This document shows, piece after piece, positions 59,001 through 64,000 of a stretch of 64,000 nt of DNA. How positions within the stretch are numbered: position 1 is the stretch's first letter; each line of letters begins with the position of its first letter. Source of the stretch: UBA5314 sp035560815 (lineage in GTDB: Bacteria > Bacillota > Syntrophomonadia > Syntrophomonadales > Syntrophomonadaceae); contig DATMYR010000078.1 in NCBI GenBank assembly GCA_035560815.1, forward strand, positions 1-64,000. The letters are read 5' to 3'. The notes under the pieces were generated by a model, which ran no database searches, was not told where the DNA came from, and saw nothing but the letters and a program-made list of their open reading frames with translations. Both the position numbers and the translations under genes were made by a program.

Positions 59001-59151
59001 CGCCGCTTCGTCATCTCCGTTCCTAGTACACTGTCAACCCTGATTCTCAGTGTGTGTGCCAAAGTCTGCATGTTACTATTATCCGTAGCTGCAAAGGAAT
59101 TTACACAAATTGCGTGATTTAATGAACAAAAAATCGAGGAGGAAATCCCGA

Positions 59152-59565
59152 ATGGTGTTCTGGCTGGCTATCTTTGGTATGGTTTGCTGGGGGATCGCCC
59201 CAGTATTTGCCAAGGTGGGTTTAAGAAACGTGAACCCGGCGGCGGGATTAGCCTTACGTACCCTCCTGGCAGCAGGACTCGTAGGCAGCTGGGTTGGTAT
59301 GACGGGCAGTTTTGCAACCCTTAAGGAAATACCTGGCCCTTCCTGGGTCCTGATCGGCATTGAAGCAATTCTGGCTACTCTTATAGGTGATCTGGCCTAC
59401 TATGCAGCAATAAAGTATGGTGAAGTCTCCCTGGTCTCGGTGATTATGGCAAGTTCTCCCCTGGTGACCATGCTCTGCGCCAGCATATTCCTGGGAGAAC
59501 AGATAACAGTGTTCAGGGTGATAGGCTCCTGTCTTGTTATGCTGGGAATTGTCATGTTGATCTAA
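59152..59565 (+). CDS. Half-size EamA/DMT transporter
   Basis: This 137-residue protein has a single EamA repeat: MVFWLAIFGMVCWGIAPVFAKVGLRNVNPAAGLALRTLLAAG, then VLIGIEAILATLIGDLAYYAAIKYGEVSLVSVIMASSPLVTMLCASIFLGEQITVFRVIGSCLVMLGIVML, with five hydrophobic segments. Half-size members act as dimers. GAGGAGG nine bases before ATG 59152 supports this start over the longer frame from TTG 59110. Substrate unknown. No gene is seen in 59566-59775. Confidence 0.85.
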   Translation: MVFWLAIFGMVCWGIAPVFAKVGLRNVNPAAGLALRTLLAAGLVGSWVGMTGSFATLKEIPGPSWVLIGIEAILATLIGDLAYYAAIKYGEVSLVSVIMASSPLVTMLCASIFLGEQITVFRVIGSCLVMLGIVMLI

Positions 59566-59775
59566 TATCCGTTTGGAGTGATGCCTTTAAGCAGAAATCC
59601 ATCGGTACAACAGTCTTCAGTGCGGCCTTCAGACTGATGTAATCCCTCCCCTTCTACTTTCTCTCACTTTAACTCACTTAACTGGATAAAATTTACGATA
59701 CTATTAGTAATTAACTCTTTTCTACAGCTATTTCGCTGTTGATGCATACTGAAATCAGAATATGGAGGTGTCCGG

Positions 59776-61551
59776 ATGACCGAAACGGCCCAGGCTCAAG
59801 GCCGCATTGACTTTATTCTCAGCCTCAGAGAGCCCCGCAATGTATCATTAGGTTCGCAACTAGAAAAATTTGCCCAGGAAAGACCGCAACACCCGGCAAT
59901 TCTTTATGAAAATCGGGTAATATCTTATAGCGAGTTCAACGCCTTAGCCAATCGTTATGCTAACTATTTCGCCGAAGTGGGTCTGATCAAGGGAGACGTA
60001 GTAGCGCTCATGATGACCAACCGCCCCGAGTACCTGATTGCCACAGCGGGCTTAAGCAAGCTGGGTGTCATCATCTCATTGATCAACCCCGAACTACGGG
60101 GTGATGTTCTGGCCCATGGCATCAACTTGAGTGAAGCGAGAGCCCTTATCATTGGACACGAACTATTGGACCTGTTCCTGACTATTCGGGAAGAAGTGCG
60201 TTTGAAATCCCCGGCCCGGATTTTCGTTGAAGGTCCTGGTCCGGATCTAAATCTCCCAGCAAACATGCACCATCTCAACATGCTGCTTAATCAGGTAGTT
60301 GGTGAAAACCCGACCAGTACCGGTGAGGTATCCTGTAAAGACATCCTGCTATACATGTTTACCTCTGGCACCCGTGGGTGGCGAAAAGCCGTTCCAGTCC
60401 TGCACCAGCGTTGGCTGACCATGGGTCAGCAATATGCTCTTTACGGTGGTATGAATGAAGATTCAGTTCAATACATGTGCCTCCCCCTGTACTTGCAGGC
60501 CGGATTTAATGTTTGTTTCTCCGGGATGCTAGCCACCGGATGCACCATGCTGCTCAAGCCAGATTTTTCGGTACACGAATTCTGGAGTGAAGTCCGCCGT
60601 CATCGTACCGATGTATTCATGGGGGTCGGAGAAATGTGCCGCTATCTTCATGATCTTGAACCCCAGGCGGATGACCGGGAACACCCCCTCAAAGTCGTAA
60701 TCACCAATGGTATGCTGCCCGACCTAGCCGAGCCTTTCCGTCAGCGTTTCGGCTTACAGCATGTTATCGAAGTATACGGTACTACTGAAAACGTAGGCAG
60801 TTTCATCAACCAGGATGAATTTCCCAGTATGTTCGGCAGTTTGACCATCAATTCAGTGCGCCAGGGAGAAGTGGCCCGCTATGATGAGCAAGCAGGCGTT
60901 TTCCTACGGGACCAGAATGGTTATTTAATTAAATGCCAGCCGGGTGAAACCGGTGTTTTATTAGGGCAAATCAACGACTTTAATCCGTTTTTAGGCTATG
61001 TGAATGATCCAGACGCGACTGAAAGCGTGGAAATTCACTCCGCTTTTCAGGAAGGTGACCTGTACCTGGATACCCGGGATTTGGTGCGCCTGCATTATAA
61101 CGAGCATCTTTCCTTTCTTTACCGCCTTGGGGATAGTTACCGCTGGAAAGGTAAAACGGTTTCAAGCAGCGCTGTAGAAGACGTAATCCTGCGCTTCTTC
61201 TCAGGCATTGACGATGTTGCAGTCTTCGGTGTGGAAGTTCCGGCTTACGAAGGGCGCTGCGGTATGGCTGTGCTTAAACAGATTGATGATGAAGAAATAG
61301 ACTTAAAAGGCCTGGCAGGCCACATTAACCGTCGTATGCCTCCTCATGCCCGCCCCGTATTTCTGCGCATTATCAAAACCCTGGAGAACGGCCAAGATTT
61401 ACAGCAGCTTAAAAAGCAATTGGAAGATGAAGAATTCAACCGGTCCAAAATATCGGATCCAATGTATTATTATGATTTGGAAGCTAGTGCTTATCTACCT
61501 CTCACCGCTGAAAAGTACTGGGCTATAATGAACCGCAATATCAAGATTTAA
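59776..61551 (+). CDS. FATP-like acyl-CoA synthetase (AMP-binding), atypical motifs
   Basis: This 591-residue protein follows the long-chain acyl-CoA synthetase/FATP layout: AMP-binding A3-like YMFTSGTRGWRKAVP (about residue 195), VYGTTENVGSF (A5), YLDTRDLVRLHYNEHLSFLYRLGDSYRWKGKTVSSSAVEDVI (A7/A8), and VPAYEGRCGMAVL. It should form acyl-adenylate and acyl-CoA from a fatty acid. Two points are odd: the TSGTTG.PK loop reads TSGTRGWRK, and the C-terminal Lys motif of FATPs (TGTFK) is replaced by ENGQDLQQLKK. Its activity may be changed. It precedes a PhaC-like gene by about 60 bp and is probably co-transcribed. Confidence 0.85.
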   Translation: MTETAQAQGRIDFILSLREPRNVSLGSQLEKFAQERPQHPAILYENRVISYSEFNALANRYANYFAEVGLIKGDVVALMMTNRPEYLIATAGLSKLGVIISLINPELRGDVLAHGINLSEARALIIGHELLDLFLTIREEVRLKSPARIFVEGPGPDLNLPANMHHLNMLLNQVVGENPTSTGEVSCKDILLYMFTSGTRGWRKAVPVLHQRWLTMGQQYALYGGMNEDSVQYMCLPLYLQAGFNVCFSGMLATGCTMLLKPDFSVHEFWSEVRRHRTDVFMGVGEMCRYLHDLEPQADDREHPLKVVITNGMLPDLAEPFRQRFGLQHVIEVYGTTENVGSFINQDEFPSMFGSLTINSVRQGEVARYDEQAGVFLRDQNGYLIKCQPGETGVLLGQINDFNPFLGYVNDPDATESVEIHSAFQEGDLYLDTRDLVRLHYNEHLSFLYRLGDSYRWKGKTVSSSAVEDVILRFFSGIDDVAVFGVEVPAYEGRCGMAVLKQIDDEEIDLKGLAGHINRRMPPHARPVFLRIIKTLENGQDLQQLKKQLEDEEFNRSKISDPMYYYDLEASAYLPLTAEKYWAIMNRNIKI

Positions 61552-61581
61552 CCCGGTTGAGAAATTTAACCCGGTTGAGAA
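61546..61581. repeat. Exact tandem duplication of 18 bp at the end of the synthetase gene
   Basis: ATTTAACCCGGTTGAGAA occurs twice without spacer. The first copy contains the TAA stop codon of the acyl-CoA synthetase gene. It is probably a slippage duplication in the short gap before the PhaC-like gene. Confidence 0.85.
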
Positions 61582-61609
61582 AATAGAGATATTTAAAGGA
61601 GGAAACCCC

Positions 61610-62728
61610 ATGCAGGATGGACAAGGAATGGTAAATTTTTGGTGGGACTACTGGAACTTTATGGAGGAGAAATCTCCCTGGGCACAGCAAATGCGCAACT
61701 TTAAAAGTTTCAGTGACATCCTTTTCCAGACCGAACATCCCGAACCTGGGTGGTCCACGCCCAACTACGTTGTCTATGAGCACCAGGTGCTGAGGCTCCG
61801 TCATTTCCCGGGCAAGAGACAGAATAAGGCCAAACGTCCAGTGCTTATCCTGCCGCCCCAGGCGGCGCATCACTCCTATCTCGCTGATTACTCCCCTTCT
61901 CAAAGCCTGGTTCGCGTCTTCCAGGCCTATGGTTATGATGTCTATGTCACTGAATGGGTGTCCGCTACTCCTGAATATAAAGATCTGGATATGGATGATT
62001 TCTTCCGCCTGACTGACGAAGCCGTTGATGAGATAAGAAACCGTACTGGGGTATTTAAAATACACATTGTCGGGCAGTGTCAGGGTGGTTGGCAGGCCAC
62101 CATCTATACCTCCCTGTATCAGGAGAAAATTGCCACACTGGTGACGGCTGCCGCACCCATCGATGTCCAGGCTGCCCCCTCTGAGATTATCGATTCCGCC
62201 CAGCTGCCCATGGAGTTTTTTGAGCTGCTGGTGGCGGCCGGGCGCGGTTTAATGAACGGCCAATATATGCTCTCCGGATTTAAAAACATGCAAGCTGATG
62301 AGCATTATGTAAGAAAATACACCCGCTTATGGAAATGGGTACAAGAAGACGATCAGGATAGCATTAAACGTTTCCTTCGCTTTGAAAACTGGTACGAATA
62401 TACGCAATGCCTTCCCGGAGCCTTCTATCTGCAGATTATCAAGAGAATCTTTAAAGACAACGGACTTACCAAACCAGGAAGTTTCGAAGTCCATGGACGC
62501 CCGGTTGATCTCCGAAATATCAATTGTCCGGTGATTATTATGGCCGGGAAGAAAGATCATATTACCCCACCAGCTCAAGCCTTCGCACTGAAAAACCTTA
62601 TCAGCACCCCCCCGGACGATGTGGTGGAAATTCTGACTGAAGGCGGTCACATAGGAACGCTGATGGGTACCGAGGCTTTGCGTGAAGACTGGACGGCAGT
62701 AAACGAGGTTTTGAAACTGGCTATTTAA
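61610..62728 (+). CDS. PHA synthase-like alpha/beta hydrolase (PhaC family, divergent)
   Basis: This 372-residue protein has the lipase-like nucleophile box of PHA synthases with Cys: IHIVGQCQGGWQATIY (G-x-C-x-G-G). AHHSYLADYSPSQSLVRVFQAYGYDVYVTEWV precedes it, the acid is probably the Asp in MAGKKDHITPPA, and the His is in EGGHIGTLMG. Length fits class III/IV PhaC (about 355-370). The N-terminus differs from classic class III proteins (NFWWDYWNFMEEKSPWAQQ). AAAGGAGG precedes the ATG. It could polymerise hydroxyacyl-CoA, or act as a related thioester hydrolase or transferase. Confidence 0.82.
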   Translation: MQDGQGMVNFWWDYWNFMEEKSPWAQQMRNFKSFSDILFQTEHPEPGWSTPNYVVYEHQVLRLRHFPGKRQNKAKRPVLILPPQAAHHSYLADYSPSQSLVRVFQAYGYDVYVTEWVSATPEYKDLDMDDFFRLTDEAVDEIRNRTGVFKIHIVGQCQGGWQATIYTSLYQEKIATLVTAAAPIDVQAAPSEIIDSAQLPMEFFELLVAAGRGLMNGQYMLSGFKNMQADEHYVRKYTRLWKWVQEDDQDSIKRFLRFENWYEYTQCLPGAFYLQIIKRIFKDNGLTKPGSFEVHGRPVDLRNINCPVIIMAGKKDHITPPAQAFALKNLISTPPDDVVEILTEGGHIGTLMGTEALREDWTAVNEVLKLAI

Positions 62729-62789
62729 GAAAACATTCTATTAGAGACTTAAGTATCCCCACCCCATACTTGGACCCAGAAAGAATTAG

Positions 62790-62819
62790 AGAGATGGTTA
62801 TCCAACCATCTCTTTTTTA
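62790..62819 (+). terminator. Terminator of the acyl-CoA synthetase/PhaC-like unit
   Basis: AGAGATGGTT and AACCATCTCT pair perfectly around ATCC and are followed by TTTTTTAT. It separates the two convergent PhaC-type genes. Confidence 0.93.
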
Positions 62820-62864
62820 TTTAATGTTCTTTCTAACAGGTTTCTGTTGAAGGACCTGCCTATA

Positions 62865-63956
62865 TTATTTCGACCTGGGCGCTAACCAATTGCTGATCAG
62901 CGGGTAGACCTCAGTCTGGGCCACCTTACCAAATACCAGGCCACCGTGTCCCACGGGAAACTCGTGATATTCTTTATCCCGTGAAGAACAAGCCTCTATT
63001 GCTGCTTTCACCTGTCCGGGGAGTACGATGTGGTCTCTTCCTCCCCCCAAAACCAGTAAAGAAGCGGTAATACGGCTTAGCTCAACCTGTCGGCCCCGCA
63101 GCCGGAGTTCATTTTTAACCAGACGGTTTTCCAGATATAGTTCCTTTACCCATTGCCGGTATGTAGCCCCAGGGAAGTTGATGTTGTCGTCAACCCACTT
63201 ATTAAGGAGTTTCCAGGAATGTATGGGTACGCCATCATCAACCATTTTCCACAGGCGGGTATAGGTGCCGATAAAATTATTGACCGGATTGAGCATTTTC
63301 ACTCCCATATCAATATAGCCTTTTGGCACCAGTTGAAAGGTATCTACGATTTTGTCTACGTCACTCCCGCATGTCGCTTTCAGCCAGTCCGAAGTCATAC
63401 CGGCATCACTGAAGTCGATGGGGGCAGCCAGTGTAATCATGTTCTTTATTTCCGGTTGAGGAAACAAAGAGGCGTACATGGTAGACATGGTTCCTCCCAT
63501 GCAATAACCGGCAATACTTATTTCACTACTTTGCGAAATAGCACACACTTTCTGAACCGCTCGAGCAATATAGTCAAAAACCAGGTCGCTCATACTCAGG
63601 TTGCGGTCCTCCCATTCAAACTCGCCCCACTCCAACATATAAACATCAAAGCCATCGTTCACCAGTTTCTCAACCAGACTCATACCCGGAGACAGGTCCA
63701 GTATGTAGGCCTTATTAATCAGTGCATAAAGGAAAAGTACCGGAACCCTGTGAATCGGATCTTGTCCTGAGTAATAGCGGTGTAATTTGGCTTTGTTCTT
63801 GCGCCAAACCGTCTCTTTCGCTGTCATTCCCGTCTGGGGATATGGCTCAAAAGCTAGTATTTCCGCCCATTTACGGGTGCTCTCCAGCAAATGGTTATAG
63901 CTTTGCTGGTATTCTTCGCCAACCTGCTCAGCTGACCCGGTAAAGAATTTGTTCAT
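62865..63956 (-). CDS. phaC: Class III-like poly(3-hydroxyalkanoate) synthase PhaC
   Basis: This 363-residue protein has the PHA synthase signatures: VPVLFLYALINKAYILDLSPGMSLVEKLVNDGFDVYMLEWGEFEWEDRNLSMSDLVFDYI, the Cys nucleophile in SIAGYCMGGTMS, Asp in LVLGGGRDHIVLPGQ and His in FPVGHGGLVFG. Class III synthases need a PhaE partner; none is adjacent. It polymerises hydroxyacyl-CoA into storage polyester. The ribosome site GGGAG...AGGAG lies before ATG 63956. It is convergent with the PhaC-like gene at 61610. Nothing is seen in 63957-64000. Confidence 0.92.
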   Translation of the reverse strand: MNKFFTGSAEQVGEEYQQSYNHLLESTRKWAEILAFEPYPQTGMTAKETVWRKNKAKLHRYYSGQDPIHRVPVLFLYALINKAYILDLSPGMSLVEKLVNDGFDVYMLEWGEFEWEDRNLSMSDLVFDYIARAVQKVCAISQSSEISIAGYCMGGTMSTMYASLFPQPEIKNMITLAAPIDFSDAGMTSDWLKATCGSDVDKIVDTFQLVPKGYIDMGVKMLNPVNNFIGTYTRLWKMVDDGVPIHSWKLLNKWVDDNINFPGATYRQWVKELYLENRLVKNELRLRGRQVELSRITASLLVLGGGRDHIVLPGQVKAAIEACSSRDKEYHEFPVGHGGLVFGKVAQTEVYPLISNWLAPRSK

Positions 63957-64000
63957 AGGTACTCCTGTCTCCCTCTTCTCCGGTCTCGTCTATTACATGC

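Overview
The window looks like a chromosomal segment of a strictly anaerobic, Gram-positive Clostridia-class bacterium. The gene set best fits the Syntrophomonadaceae or Peptococcaceae. This rests on a trimeric NADH-type [FeFe] hydrogenase, NfnAB, a tungsten aldehyde oxidoreductase operon, two class III-like PHA synthases, a CCG-family (heterodisulfide reductase-like) membrane protein, T-box leaders, a YlmC/YmxH sporulation-type protein, flagellar rod genes, and an ylm/sepF/divIVA division cluster. Taxonomy is inferred from gene content only.

Layout. 1-1.4 kb: an AT-rich 5'-truncated amidase-domain gene beside a decayed tyrosine recombinase, probably the edge of an acquired island. 1.3-6.5 kb: ammonium transporter with a long leader carrying three copies of a structured repeat, a subtilisin-like protease, a DUF1003 protein and CorA. 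6.7-10.9 kb: an AorABC-type aldehyde oxidoreductase operon with a duplicated ferredoxin subunit. 11.2-15.2 kb: a QueG-like Fe-S protein, a DUF1877 protein and NfnAB. 15.4-15.7 kb: a MITE-like element with a second copy at 44.5 kb. 15.8-21.4 kb: a polyprenyl diphosphate synthase/YtpB-like terpene synthase pair, the MurT-GatD peptidoglycan amidation pair and a GT4 glycosyltransferase. 21.5-28.2 kb: DksA-like, DUF5665, UPF0210 plus ACT, ileS with an Ile T-box, and nth. 28.4-33.7 kb: thioesterase, polar amino-acid ABC transporter, EamA exporter and a shortened CCG-family protein. 33.8-44.3 kb: a cell division/envelope cluster (yggU, divIVA, U32 protease, yggT, proC, sepF, yggS, HlyD-like, a two-component pair, pgeF), then nrdR and ylmC. 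44.7-50.7 kb: a phospholipase D-like protein, a Trp T-box-controlled TrpXYZ-type transporter, a 3D-domain protein, a fossil gene and a DUF1540 miniprotein. 51-53.9 kb: an orphan sensor kinase and flgG-flgJ behind a sigma-28 promoter. 54.4-57.9 kb: HydCBA hydrogenase. 58-64 kb: VanW, half-size EamA, a FATP-like acyl-CoA synthetase and two convergent PhaC-type synthases.

How it fits together. AorABC (aldehyde to acid, electrons to ferredoxin or NAD), NfnAB (ferredoxin/NADH/NADPH exchange) and HydABC (NADH reoxidation to H2) form a redox-balancing set suited to fermentative or syntrophic growth. Acyl-CoA activation and PHA synthases suggest fatty-acid-linked carbon storage. The MurT-GatD, SepF/DivIVA/YggT, PgeF, 3D and VanW genes serve the envelope. 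Regulation visible in the sequence includes two T-boxes (Ile AUC and Trp UGG specifiers), the repeat-bearing amt leader, a sigma-28 promoter and numerous intrinsic terminators. No tRNA, rRNA or CRISPR array was recognised. All reading was by eye, so family names rest on motif recognition and not on database searches.
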